A stretch of 64,000 nucleotides of DNA from Brucella sp. 21LCYQ03 (GCF_023554105.1 NZ_JAMJWE010000014.1:1-64000); one strand, 5' to 3'. Shown: positions 18,108-25,079, counted from the first letter of the stretch. Made by a program: numbers and translations. The notes: generated by a model not told the origin, from the sequence alone.

Positions 18108-18188
18108 ATGCTTTTATATTCGCGAATTGAAACAATTGCGGCTGCAGCATTTCTGGTGGTTATCCCCCTCACATTTTTTTTGAGTTAA
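18108..18188 (+). CDS. Tiny hydrophobic ORF, 26 residues
   Basis: ATG 18108 follows GAGGTAAC. The product starts MLLYSRIET and then holds one continuous hydrophobic segment (residues 10-25) with a proline near its middle, as in single-span small membrane proteins. It lies between decayed phage sequence and an IS66 fragment. It could equally be the cut N-terminus of a longer membrane protein, interrupted by the insertion sequence. Confidence 0.3.
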   Translation: MLLYSRIETIAAAAFLVVIPLTFFLS

Positions 18189-18234
18189 GTCGGTGAGGAT
18201 AGAGTTCTCATATCTCTAATATAGTAACATCGAT

Positions 18235-18753
18235 TCATAAGTACACCTGATATTGCTTGATGTCAGGTTCTTGCACAACACCATCAGTGCAAACGCGGCA
18301 TGCATATCTTGGACGATGCGTGACAATGACACGAAACTGCGCAGGGATCACATCCAGTCGTTCAGAAACATTTTCGCCAATGCAATGCAGACAACCGCCG
18401 CAGGCAAAAATCAGACTTTCCGGCTCAATCACTTCATCAATGCGCGGCAGGTGCTTTGGCAAAGAACCAGGATTGGCGGAATGTGGCTTTGATGCAGGCC
18501 TGGTGCAAGCTGTATCCGCTTCATCTTCTGCATGGATCGCCGCAATGGCTGCTTCCAGATATTCCAGGGCCAGATCAAACTGCTCAGGATTAATCTTCTC
18601 TGACTTACGTCCAAAAGCGGCCTGTTCGATGGCTGCAACCAGCTTCTCCAGTCGCGCAATGCGGTCATCTTTACGAAGAACGAGTGCTGTCGCTGCGATC
18701 AGTAGTGCTTTGAGTTCAGCAATATCGTTGGGAAGATCGGCGGCATCCAGCAT
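18235..18753 (-). pseudogene. IS66-family transposase TnpC, N-terminal fragment
   Basis: 172 codons matching the start of IS66 TnpC (normally about 500 residues). There is a helical leucine-rich region with LARLEKLVAAIEQ-like heptads, the conserved FGRKSEKINPEQ box, and the zinc-binding-like segment with CGGCLHCIGE and the RPRYACRVC motif. The frame stops after residue 172, before the catalytic DDE domain, so it cannot transpose by itself. It follows a TnpB fragment on the same strand, in the normal IS66 order. Confidence 0.85.
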
Positions 18754-18843
18754 AGGCCGAACTTACCAAATCCGGCCTTGATATGCTTGATGATGATGTT
18801 GTCAGAGTCATCGTACCGCAGCTATCAGGCCAGTGCTCAATAG

Positions 18844-19043
18844 CTATTCAACCGTAATCGGCGCTCTCACTTCCACTGCCCGGACTCGTCGCCAGTCGAG
18901 CCCTGCGAACAAAGTTTCGAACTGTGCATAGTGCAACGACATTAACCCATCGCGGATCTCTGCCCAGCTGAATGTATGGGCTTCCAAACGCTTATAAGCC
19001 AGAACCATATCCAAGCAAGGTCTAAGCTTGCACAGATAGAACG
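18844..19043 (-). pseudogene. IS66-family TnpB (Orf2), C-terminal fragment
   Basis: The minus-strand frame between a stop near 19043 and TAG at 18846-18844 contains AYKRLEAHTFSWAEI and LFAGLDWRRVRAVEV, which correspond to the KRLE...F.WP and LL.GIDW conserved end blocks of IS66 TnpB. The N-terminal half, normally with the GHTDMRKG motif, is absent. It lies 90 bases upstream of the TnpC fragment, the normal spacing class. Confidence 0.7.
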
Positions 19044-19118
19044 CCTAGGCGGCTTGATGCAGACTTCACCCACTGGTGCAACGGCTGCACTCAAACTCGC
19101 AGCGGGCGAGTATGGTAT

Positions 19119-19310
19119 GTGGCTGGAATAGTCAAAGAGCGTCAGCGGGTAGCATTGGCCGCAGCAGAAGCGACCGCAAAAGCAATCCAAAAAACGGCGG
19201 ATATAGATGAGGGAGTTATCAATATGGATGCTGTTGCTTTGTGCAAGCAGCTTGGCGGGGTGCGCGAGCAATGCGACCAACTGCGCGGGATGGAAGCAGA
19301 TAAGCCTTAA
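19119..19310 (+). pseudogene. Phage i-spanin-like (Rz-type) C-terminal fragment
   Basis: From GTG 19119, 63 residues: a helical, alanine/lysine-rich stretch (RQRVALAAAEATAKAIQK) and an end block VALCKQLGGVREQCDQLRG, resembling the C-terminal part of alphaproteobacterial phage Rz-like inner-membrane spanins. The N-terminal membrane anchor expected of an i-spanin is missing, since IS66 sequence lies directly upstream. A lipoprotein frame is nested in it in another frame, the classic Rz/Rz1 arrangement. Recognition is by pattern; alternative: an unrelated phage protein. Confidence 0.5.
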
Positions 19311-19407
19311 GACTGACACGGCGCTCTATCTGGCTGGAAACGATATGAAAGCCGGGCAGGGCATTGCGTCACACAATCAATTCGGTAATGCGCGGAGCTG
19401 CTGGTAA
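19207..19407 (+). CDS. Phage o-spanin-like (Rz1-type) lipoprotein
   Basis: 66 residues. The N-terminal hydrophobic segment ends in a lipobox LAGC at residues 17-20, followed by a short periplasmic part with NCAGWKQI and a final HNQFGNARSCW. Outer-membrane spanins of alphaproteobacterial phages have this shape (GC lipobox, CAGW block, terminal CW). Its start lies within the i-spanin-like frame and its TAA overlaps the next gene's ATG (TAATG). In a phage it would help disrupt the outer membrane at lysis. Here its partner is truncated, so the function is probably lost. Confidence 0.6.
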   Translation: MRELSIWMLLLCASSLAGCASNATNCAGWKQISLKTDTALYLAGNDMKAGQGIASHNQFGNARSCW

Positions 19408-19730
19408 TGACTGATGCTGGACAGGAAAGAGCTATTGGCCGAGTTGAGGGAAAGCTTGATCATCTCATTAAGGATCAGCAGCAGGCGCGGTCAGACCGCA
19501 AGCAGCAATATGAACGACAGGAAAAGTCAAAGCGCATTCTTGAAAAGATGGAGCGAAAAATCGATAGCCTTGATACTCGGCTTGAAAAGGTCGAGGAGCC
19601 CGTTGCCGAATTCAATTGTTGGCGTGAACGGGGTGTAGGAGCAATCATGTCAGTTTCGTTCACTGCCGCATCACTCGGCGGATTGCTGGCAACCTTTGGA
19701 AAGAAGATTTGGACGTTGATCATTGGCTAG
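19407..19730 (+). CDS. DUF1515-like phage protein
   Basis: 107 residues: a long charged coiled-coil (about 10-70, with KRILEKMERKIDSLDTRLEK) followed by a hydrophobic C-terminal segment. This matches DUF1515 proteins located beside lysis genes in rhizobial and Brucellaceae prophages. Start overlaps the stop of the spanin-like lipoprotein gene, so they are coupled. Role unknown; probably a membrane-associated lysis or holin-accessory protein. Confidence 0.6.
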   Translation: MTDAGQERAIGRVEGKLDHLIKDQQQARSDRKQQYERQEKSKRILEKMERKIDSLDTRLEKVEEPVAEFNCWRERGVGAIMSVSFTAASLGGLLATFGKKIWTLIIG

Positions 19731-19734
19731 TGCG

Positions 19735-20100
19735 TCAAGTATCTACTCTTGAAGTTTTACTATCTTCGCAGACTGATACAACGCTTCGAATTGTTCCAGC
19801 CCCCACCATGTAAAGTGCGTAGCCGAAGCTAATAAGCACAGTTGTTTCGTTGCCCTCTATATCGAGGGCGTTCTTCTTAAGAACATCAATTCCGTCAGTT
19901 CGCGTTATGATGAAATAGCAAAGATTATATACGAAACAGCCGATAGTGCTAAACGTCATAGAATTAGCCCAAACACCCATGAACGGAAGTCCAGACCAAA
20001 CAAGTTTACGCATTTTGACGACTGCACCGAGCCATATTAGGAAGGTCAGTATTGACCCTCCAAATATTCCGATGATGGTTATCGTATTTGAATGGAGCAC
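19735..20100 (-). CDS. Hypothetical membrane protein
   Basis: 121 residues with three to four hydrophobic segments (about 5-28, 35-70 and 88-108) and a polar loop NALDIEGNETTV between them. No family recognised. It follows a 65-residue membrane protein gene after five bases on the same strand, so both form one unit placed opposite the phage lysis genes. It may be a phage accessory (for example superinfection or lysis control) or a holin pair member; this is inference from position. Confidence 0.5.
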   Translation of the reverse strand: MLHSNTITIIGIFGGSILTFLIWLGAVVKMRKLVWSGLPFMGVWANSMTFSTIGCFVYNLCYFIITRTDGIDVLKKNALDIEGNETTVLISFGYALYMVGAGTIRSVVSVCEDSKTSRVDT

Positions 20101-20105
20101 AAGGA

Positions 20106-20303
20106 TTAGGCCAGATGTGCCACTTTGGCGATAGTCGCCCCTAATATGCCAGCAATCGTGGCAAATCCTATTTGCTCAATAGGTGTTGAGAATATTTCGC
20201 TAGACCAAAGCTCCATAGCTCCGCCAACTAGCATCGCTACGACAGTGAAAACACGAACAAAGCGTACGGTTCTCACCCAGTTACTGTTTGATTTTGCCAC
20301 CAT
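20106..20303 (-). CDS. Small two-span membrane protein, holin-like in shape
   Basis: 65 residues from ATG 20303, which follows a GGGGG stretch; the longer frame to 20399 is rejected because it runs through the promoter region. A positively charged N-terminus (NWVRTVRFVR) is followed by two hydrophobic segments (about 15-31 and 42-60) with a short linker. This is the general shape of class II holins, but there is no diagnostic motif. It is the first gene of a two-gene minus-strand unit with two palindromes upstream. Confidence 0.45.
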   Translation of the reverse strand: MVAKSNSNWVRTVRFVRVFTVVAMLVGGAMELWSSEIFSTPIEQIGFATIAGILGATIAKVAHLA

Positions 20304-20372
20304 TTTATAACCCCCAATGTCACGTCGCTCTCCTTCACAGGGATCGTTGTGATAAGCACAACATAGTTCACA

Positions 20373-20436
20373 GTGTATATACACGCAATGGGGTGACAAT
20401 AAGATAAGTTACAGGGTGTTATTGTACACGCGTACA
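20373..20436. promoter_or_regulatory. Two palindromes upstream of the small membrane-protein unit
   Basis: GTGTATATACAC (20373-20384, perfect 12 bp) and TGTACACGCGTACA (20423-20436, arms TGTAC/GTACA) share a GTGTA/TGTAC core and are centred about 51 bp apart in non-coding DNA. They look like operator sites for a dimeric phage-type repressor. No repressor gene is next to them. Confidence 0.4.
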
Positions 20437-20566
20437 TCCGAACTGCACGATGGTGTAATTGTGCGCCTACATTCGAGTTGCAACATGCGCCTCGTCATGG
20501 AGATATTGCAGAGGATGGAGGCAGTGCAGAAGAAGGGGCATTGATGGGGTGCAAGGTGAACAGGTT

Positions 20567-20618
20567 GCCACACCCGACTTAGGTGTGGCGGAACGCCTTA
20601 AGAACAATTTGCCACACC
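20567..20618. repeat. GCCACACC repeats (two direct, one inverted) beside the left attachment site
   Basis: GCCACACC occurs at 20567-20574 and 20611-20618, and its complement GGTGTGGC at 20582-20589. The first and inverted copies can form a hairpin with a 7-base loop. There is no T-run. The position, about 50-100 bp outside the att repeat, makes them possible protein-binding sites or part of a tRNA-flanking structure. Confidence 0.4.
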
Positions 20619-20669
20619 TTGAGAAATATCAAAGTGATTTCAATTGGTTATTGCGATTGTGGAAAAATG

Positions 20670-20714
20670 TTGGAGGCCTCACCCGGAATCGAACCGGGGT
20701 GCAAGGATTTGCAG
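20670..20714. repeat. Left attachment site (attL), 45-bp copy of the tRNA-Cys 3' end
   Basis: 45 bases identical to 32054-32098, the part of tRNA-Cys from the anticodon region through the T-arm and acceptor to the CCA end. Only the tRNA 3' part is present here; beyond 20714 the sequence differs. The integrase gene starts 118-142 bases inside. This defines the left end of an element integrated into tRNA-Cys. Confidence 0.93.
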
Positions 20715-20855
20715 GCTTCAAGGTGGTTATTTAGGACAATTCGTGACTCGCATTACGTGTTGATAAATATACATAAATGTTAATATGCATCCTTTACACT
20801 TCAGGAAAATGACATGTAAAATGTAGTCCGGGTGACTCATTATTGGATGCAAGGA

Positions 20856-22046
20856 ATGCCGCAAATACGCCTTACAGCCGAAGCAGTTGAAGCCCTTCCA
20901 GCAGACGGAAGGGATACGCTTCATTTCGACACACTGCTGAAAGGCTTTGGCGTTCGCGTGACTGCGAAGGGTCGGAAGATATTCATTGCCCAACGCCGTT
21001 TAAACGGTAAGGCCACCCGCATCACAATTGGTTTCCATCCTGAAATGACTGTGGCCAAGGCGCGAGAAGCGGCAAGGGCGAAGCTAAACGCCATGGCGGA
21101 CGGCATTGACCCGCGAGATATTCCGAGCGCCCCACTTGTGCCGGACCAACAATCTTTCTCCGACGCGGTTGATAAATGGCTTGAAGAGCATGTTCGCCCG
21201 AAGCTCAAGCCATTGACCGTCCGCGATTATGAAAAGTTAGCTGATACGCTCAAGGTGCGTTTCCCTAACCGGGCACTTGATTCCATAACGAAGGACGATG
21301 CCCGAAAGCTTCATGCCGACATGAAGGCGACGCCAAGGCGAGCAAATTATCTCCTGACCGTGTTTTCTACGATCATGAGCTATTCCGACCGGCCAAACCT
21401 GACAGCAGGGGTGAAACGCTACAGGGAAGGCGTGAAAGAGCGCATTTTATCGCAAGACGAAATCGGGCGGGTTTTTGCCGCTCTGACGAAACTGGAATCC
21501 GATAAGAAGTTATCTGTGTTTGCTGCACAGGCTATTCGTTTCGCAATCCTCACGGGAGCGCGCCCGAAGGAGATCACATCGATTGAGTGGCGCTTCGTTG
21601 ATCACGACCGCAAGCGTGTAGTGTTGCCAGATTCCAAAGCAAATCGGCAACGGATCATCTATTGCAACCAGACTGCATGGACGATCCTTACGTCGACACC
21701 ACATTTTGGACGGTTCGTTTTTGCTGGACGTGTGAAGGACACTGCCTATTCTCGGTTAACTAATGCTTGGGAAGATGTGCGGACAGCGGCAAATCTGACA
21801 GGCGTGCGATTGTATGATTGCCGCCATTCGTTCGCATCACAGGCAGCAATGGCAGGGCACAATCTGCCGATGATCGGCGCGTTACTCGGGCATACGGTTG
21901 CCGCCACCACACAGCGATACGTGCATCTTGTCGGAGATCCCGCTGCCGGGGCTGCACAGGACGTAGGCGACAGAATTGACGCCGTCTTGAAACAAGCCGC
22001 TTCAAAGGATGGCGCTACCCCAATGAAAAAAAGGGTTCGTAAATGA
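20856..22046 (+). CDS. Tyrosine-type site-specific integrase (DUF4102 N-terminus)
   Basis: About 396-404 residues; three starts are possible (GTG 20832, ATG 20847, ATG 20856), and the last gives the usual N-terminus MPQIRLT. The N-terminal DUF4102-like arm-binding domain contains LLKGFGVRVTAKGRKIF. The catalytic domain has the first Arg in LTGARPKEI, the block RLYDCRHSFASQA, His in LLGHTVAATTQRY and the nucleophile Tyr of that segment. In the box where most relatives read HDLRH the first His is Tyr (YDCRH). It sits at attL facing inward, as in P4-type islands, and should catalyse integration into tRNA-Cys. Confidence 0.93.
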   Translation: MPQIRLTAEAVEALPADGRDTLHFDTLLKGFGVRVTAKGRKIFIAQRRLNGKATRITIGFHPEMTVAKAREAARAKLNAMADGIDPRDIPSAPLVPDQQSFSDAVDKWLEEHVRPKLKPLTVRDYEKLADTLKVRFPNRALDSITKDDARKLHADMKATPRRANYLLTVFSTIMSYSDRPNLTAGVKRYREGVKERILSQDEIGRVFAALTKLESDKKLSVFAAQAIRFAILTGARPKEITSIEWRFVDHDRKRVVLPDSKANRQRIIYCNQTAWTILTSTPHFGRFVFAGRVKDTAYSRLTNAWEDVRTAANLTGVRLYDCRHSFASQAAMAGHNLPMIGALLGHTVAATTQRYVHLVGDPAAGAAQDVGDRIDAVLKQAASKDGATPMKKRVRK

Positions 22047-22630
22047 CGTTCTCTTACAACGAGGAGCAGTGCCAAACGATCTTAAATTGTATCAGCTATG
22101 ATACATATACTGAGACGAGCGGATTAAGCCGCAAGGAAATTATCTTAGGCTTAGAATCTTGGGCGAATGATTATATTTGGCGCATCCGCACGGCAACGGA
22201 ACAAGCTATCCTTGAGAGAATAAGAGCACTGGATCTAGTGGCTGGCCTTCTGAACCGCCCTGCCGATGCTGCTCACAACGCCCGCATAAACCTTGAAATT
22301 TTGGCTCAGAAGGAAGAGCTTTATCTCATCCAGCGCAAACGAGAACGTCGCTCACGTAAAAAATTCGTGGTGGATGTGTTCGGATTTTTTGCACGTTCGG
22401 GAGGGGCGGACATTCCCTTAGCTGAAGCTGTCATTCTTTCGGATTCTAACACACCAGCCGCAGAGTTCTTTCGATCTGCAATTGCACCTGTTTGCCTCGC
22501 AGCTGATGAGCCGATTCAAATGCGTCAAGCGATTACAGATTGGCACGCGTATCAAGCAGAAATGCAACGTGCTGAAATTGACCTAATTAGGTGCGAGCTA
22601 GATTATGCAATGAAAGGCAATATTTCCTAG
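22043..22630 (+). CDS. Hypothetical protein of the integrated element
   Basis: 195 residues, no recognised family. Mostly helical by composition: an N-terminal segment with LGLESWANDYIWRIRTATEQ, a basic region QRKRERRSRKKFVVDVFGFF near 100-120, and an acidic helical end. Its ATG overlaps the integrase TGA (ATGA), so it is translated with the integrase. It could be a directionality or accessory factor; nothing in the sequence decides this. Confidence 0.6.
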   Translation: MTFSYNEEQCQTILNCISYDTYTETSGLSRKEIILGLESWANDYIWRIRTATEQAILERIRALDLVAGLLNRPADAAHNARINLEILAQKEELYLIQRKRERRSRKKFVVDVFGFFARSGGADIPLAEAVILSDSNTPAAEFFRSAIAPVCLAADEPIQMRQAITDWHAYQAEMQRAEIDLIRCELDYAMKGNIS

Positions 22631-22692
22631 TGTTCACTGCATAGGGTTTTCACAAACATTCCGGCAATCTCAACGCATCGACAATAACTGAT

Positions 22693-22944
22693 GTGGAGAT
22701 TGCTAAAGTGAATAATATCAAGTCTATCGAAAACGAAACTGACATTTTGGATGATCTTGCGGATGAAGCGGAAGCCGCAACGATATTGCGCCAAGCTCCT
22801 CGAACGTTAACTGTTTGGCGCTGCCAAGGTCGAGGCCCGATTTTCCTGAAGCTCGGAAGAAAGGTATTCTATCGCCGATCAGATCTACGGCGATGGGTTG
22901 CCGCTCAAACCATTAAGCCGGAGGCACAAAGTCATGCCTCTTAA
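22693..22944 (+). CDS. Small helix-turn-helix protein, AlpA/excisionase-like
   Basis: 83 residues from GTG 22693 (a GTG at 22711 is also possible). The C-terminal half reads ATILRQAPRTLTVWRCQGRG, then PIFLKLGRKVFYRRSDLRRW. This is the winged-helix fold of helix-turn-helix group 17 (MerR-like excisionase/AlpA) proteins: recognition helix, wing with G.KVFYR, and the final W. These proteins act as excisionases or activators of satellite and prophage integrase regions. The next gene starts inside its last codons. Confidence 0.78.
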   Translation: MEIAKVNNIKSIENETDILDDLADEAEAATILRQAPRTLTVWRCQGRGPIFLKLGRKVFYRRSDLRRWVAAQTIKPEAQSHAS

Positions 22945-23944
22945 AGCATTAAGCCCCACGAACGGCGGGGGCCGGTCGCAGGGCGATAACTTAACTCAAC
23001 AGCAGGTTTATCGCACAGACACCAATTTCAAACAAGCCCGAGCCTCTGGAGTGCTCAAACTAGGCGCTTGCGTTATCGCAGAAACACTAGAGTTTGCCCA
23101 CCATGACCGTCTGCCGAAGTTCGTTTTGCTTTCCCGTTTTCGCGTTAAGGAAATTGAACGCGTACTAAGAAGCAGGCACGGCGATGTGGTACCGGACTGC
23201 CGTGGCACCGACGATATGAATCTGGTCGCGGGCTATCTTCTGGCGGTTGCAGGAAGTCTGGGTGAGATCGACGGCTGGTGCCGCCGCTGGATGCCTTGGT
23301 TTGATGATGTAGAGTTCATTGAAAAAGCGCACCGGCTTGCCGACAGGCTTCGACTTAATCAGCGTGGGCCAGTCGTTCTGAAGGCTGACAATGTTGCCAA
23401 ACTAATCCATCTCACAGACGCTGAGCGTCGTAGCCTCGGTGTCCGAACAATTGGCGCTTGCGATGTCGATACAGCAACCCGAAAGCGCGCAGCAACAGCC
23501 GAAAAGAAGCAGCGCGATAAAGATCGGCAAACGGCTTTGCGCAAGGCTGCTGGATGTAGATCAAAAGCTGAGTCCGCAACCGCTCTGAAGCCGTGGGAAT
23601 CTGCCGGAATCTCGCGTGCAAGTTATTATCGAAAACGCCGTGAGACAAAAACGTCGCTAGTAGAAGGGAACAAAGTTCCCTTCATAAACGATGCCAGCGA
23701 CGAAACAGTCTCAAGGTCGCACAGCATCATATCCGGAGAAGGCGTGGCAGCTGAAACCAAGCAGCCCGTCTGTGCGAAAAGATCACAGCCTTCTGCGATT
23801 ATCAAAACCGTCAATTATGAGAACCAGCATAGCGTAGCGAAGCGGAGCCGGGGTTTGGGGGTAAGCCCCCAAGACGGTTCACCAAGGGCGGCAGCCCTTT
23901 GTTGTGATCGACCAGAAAGTTTCACTCGAGGAGCCGTCCAATGA
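22934..23944 (+). CDS. Basic element protein with C-terminal RSYYRKRR-type segment, Rep-like
   Basis: About 336 residues from ATG 22934 (overlapping the HTH gene end). No catalytic motif is recognised. The central part LADRLRLNQRGPVVLKADN and LTDAERRSLGVRTIGACD is followed by a strongly basic helical stretch and WESAGISRASYYRKRRE, which looks like a short DNA-binding helix-turn-helix. Similar proteins stand downstream of HTH genes in rhizobial mobile islands and are often treated as replication or mobilisation accessories. The final 60 residues are encoded by hairpin-rich repeat DNA and may be dispensable. Confidence 0.55.
   Translation: MPLKALSPTNGGGRSQGDNLTQQQVYRTDTNFKQARASGVLKLGACVIAETLEFAHHDRLPKFVLLSRFRVKEIERVLRSRHGDVVPDCRGTDDMNLVAGYLLAVAGSLGEIDGWCRRWMPWFDDVEFIEKAHRLADRLRLNQRGPVVLKADNVAKLIHLTDAERRSLGVRTIGACDVDTATRKRAATAEKKQRDKDRQTALRKAAGCRSKAESATALKPWESAGISRASYYRKRRETKTSLVEGNKVPFINDASDETVSRSHSIISGEGVAAETKQPVCAKRSQPSAIIKTVNYENQHSVAKRSRGLGVSPQDGSPRAAALCCDRPESFTRGAVQ
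23855..23899. repeat. Two strong GC hairpins in a dispersed-type repeat
   Basis: TTGGGGG-TAAG-CCCCCAA (23855-23872) and AAGGGC-GGCA-GCCCTT (23884-23899) follow an AGCGTAGCGAAGCGGAGCC lead-in. This combination is familiar from repeats near replication and mobilisation genes of alpha- and gammaproteobacterial elements. It lies within the 3' end of the basic Rep-like frame and could be an origin or transfer-related structure, or a transcript-processing signal. Confidence 0.5.
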
Positions 23945-24318
23945 AGAACGTAGTTACATTCACGCCAAAACCGAGCACTGGCTCTGACGCTGAAAATCAT
24001 AGCGGCGGTGCTGAAATAGTTGCACTGCCAGTTGCAGCACCGCCGCTGAATATAAAATACGGCTTTCGGTTGTCAGTGAGCGACCTGACCGCGCTGGAAA
24101 CCATAGTCACGCGGATTAGATCTGAGCATGGCGATTTGTCATCAAATGCCGAAACATTTCTGGATTCGATTGCTGCGCGAGTAGCTAAGGCCAAAGTGAT
24201 TGTCACTCTTAAACAAGCCCACTGGCTGACAGTCCTTGCAGACGATGCAGATTGCCGCTGGATTGAAGGCGAGGCCTTCCTCGAAGCATTTCGCCAACAA
24301 GCCGCAGGAGGCCGATAA
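23941..24318 (+). CDS. Hypothetical protein of the integrated element
   Basis: 125 residues. A flexible, proline/alanine-rich N-terminus (to about 40) precedes a helical domain with KYGFRLSVSDLTALETIVTR and an end segment with DCRWIEGEAFLEAFRQQ. No family recognised. ATG overlaps the previous stop (ATGA), and its own stop overlaps the next start (TAATG), so it is part of a tightly coupled train of small genes. Confidence 0.6.
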   Translation: MKNVVTFTPKPSTGSDAENHSGGAEIVALPVAAPPLNIKYGFRLSVSDLTALETIVTRIRSEHGDLSSNAETFLDSIAARVAKAKVIVTLKQAHWLTVLADDADCRWIEGEAFLEAFRQQAAGGR

Positions 24319-24413
24319 TGTCCGTCATTCAAATGTGGGCCGCTGCCATGGCAATCGTCAGGCCGTCACAGAAGCCAGAGCAGAAGCCGCAGAAGAAGGA
24401 TGAGCGCAAATGA
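24318..24413 (+). CDS. 31-residue ORF in the coupled gene train
   Basis: ATG 24318 overlaps the preceding TAA (TAATG) and its TGA overlaps the next ATG (ATGA). The peptide starts with a short hydrophobic stretch (VIQMWAAAMAIV) and ends in a basic, glutamine/lysine-rich tail (PEQKPQKKDERK). Overlap at both ends with real-looking genes argues it is translated. It could be a single-span membrane peptide. Function unknown. Confidence 0.5.
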   Translation: MSVIQMWAAAMAIVRPSQKPEQKPQKKDERK

Positions 24414-24670
24414 GTAAGTTCCTCGTAAGCAGTGCCGTTGTCCGGCATCAAAGCATTGAGCTGCCAGACGGCACAGCCATCGCTGTGCAAATGGCGACCC
24501 CCGCATCGGCTTTTGTCGTCGTGTTTGAAAATGGTGCCCACCGCGAGATCTTGTCGATCCATCCCGATGAAGAAACGGCCGTCCACCGCTGCAAAGAGCT
24601 GGTAGCCCTTGTAGAAACAGGAGGGGTGCAAGAACAGGGCGAGGCCGGAGGCCGGAGGACTTTGCAATGA
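24410..24670 (+). CDS. Small hypothetical protein of the integrated element
   Basis: 86 residues. A beta-rich first half (SVVRHQ-like strand, then DGTAIAVQMATPASAFVVVF) and a helical second half with HPDEETAVHRCKELVALVE give an alpha/beta outline. No family recognised. It overlaps the 31-residue ORF at its start and the next gene at its end (ATGA). The next gene product has a similar outline, so the two could be related. Confidence 0.55.
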   Translation: MSKFLVSSAVVRHQSIELPDGTAIAVQMATPASAFVVVFENGAHREILSIHPDEETAVHRCKELVALVETGGVQEQGEAGGRRTLQ

Positions 24671-24942
24671 TCGTTATCTACAGAGGATCATCGGCAGTGC
24701 TTCGCGTTGAAAGCGCACTCGGTATCATCGAGCTTGAGCATCATCAGCCGTTGTTCGCAGTCTCACGATACGACTTGGTTGGTCCAGTGCTGCACACAAT
24801 GCTCGGTGCGCATCCGACTTTTGCTGAAGCTGTTGCTAACGCTGAAGCTTGGTCACGTAGCACTGGCATGGAGGTTGTTGATTGCACCCACGAAAGCACC
24901 GCAACCGCTGACATCGAAGCGATGATGCAACCGCTGGCATGA
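24667..24942 (+). CDS. Small hypothetical protein of the integrated element
   Basis: 91 residues. Beta-rich start (MIVIYRGSSAVLRVESALG), then a helical segment with HPTFAEAVANAEAWSRSTG and an acidic end. No recognised family. Start coupled to the previous gene by ATGA. It is the last of the small-gene train before the G-rich non-coding stretch and the TerS-like gene. Confidence 0.55.
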   Translation: MIVIYRGSSAVLRVESALGIIELEHHQPLFAVSRYDLVGPVLHTMLGAHPTFAEAVANAEAWSRSTGMEVVDCTHESTATADIEAMMQPLA

Positions 24943-24974
24943 CCCGTCACATCACCCCCGGCCATTAGGTTCTT

Positions 24975-25010
24975 CGAGGCAGGGGGGTATCCCCACCGGG
25001 GGGCGGGAGC
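24975..25010. promoter_or_regulatory. G/C-run palindromic stretch before the TerS-like gene, candidate packaging site
   Basis: The non-coding 137 bases between the small-gene train and the TerS-like gene contain GGCAGGGGGGTATCCCC followed by CACCGGGGGGCGGG. Runs GGGG/CCCC with a short centre directly in front of a small terminase gene are where cos sites of head-tail phages usually lie. It has no coding frame. Assigned by position and base pattern only. Confidence 0.35.
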
Positions 25011-25079
25011 ATCGCATGATTTGAGTGAATTTTGACATTTTGAGATCATTTCCGTTTCCGGAAAAGAGGAGCTAAGACA

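Noticed and set aside
16733-20669. Possible second att copy marking an older element in tandem in the same tRNA
   Set aside because: I looked for the tRNA-Cys 3' sequence left of 20670 and found no third copy. The older phage DNA therefore cannot be assigned to this site.
20459-20734. ORF of 91 codons spanning the left att site
   Set aside because: It runs through the tRNA-derived repeat and hairpins; codons for the tRNA part cannot be selected as protein.
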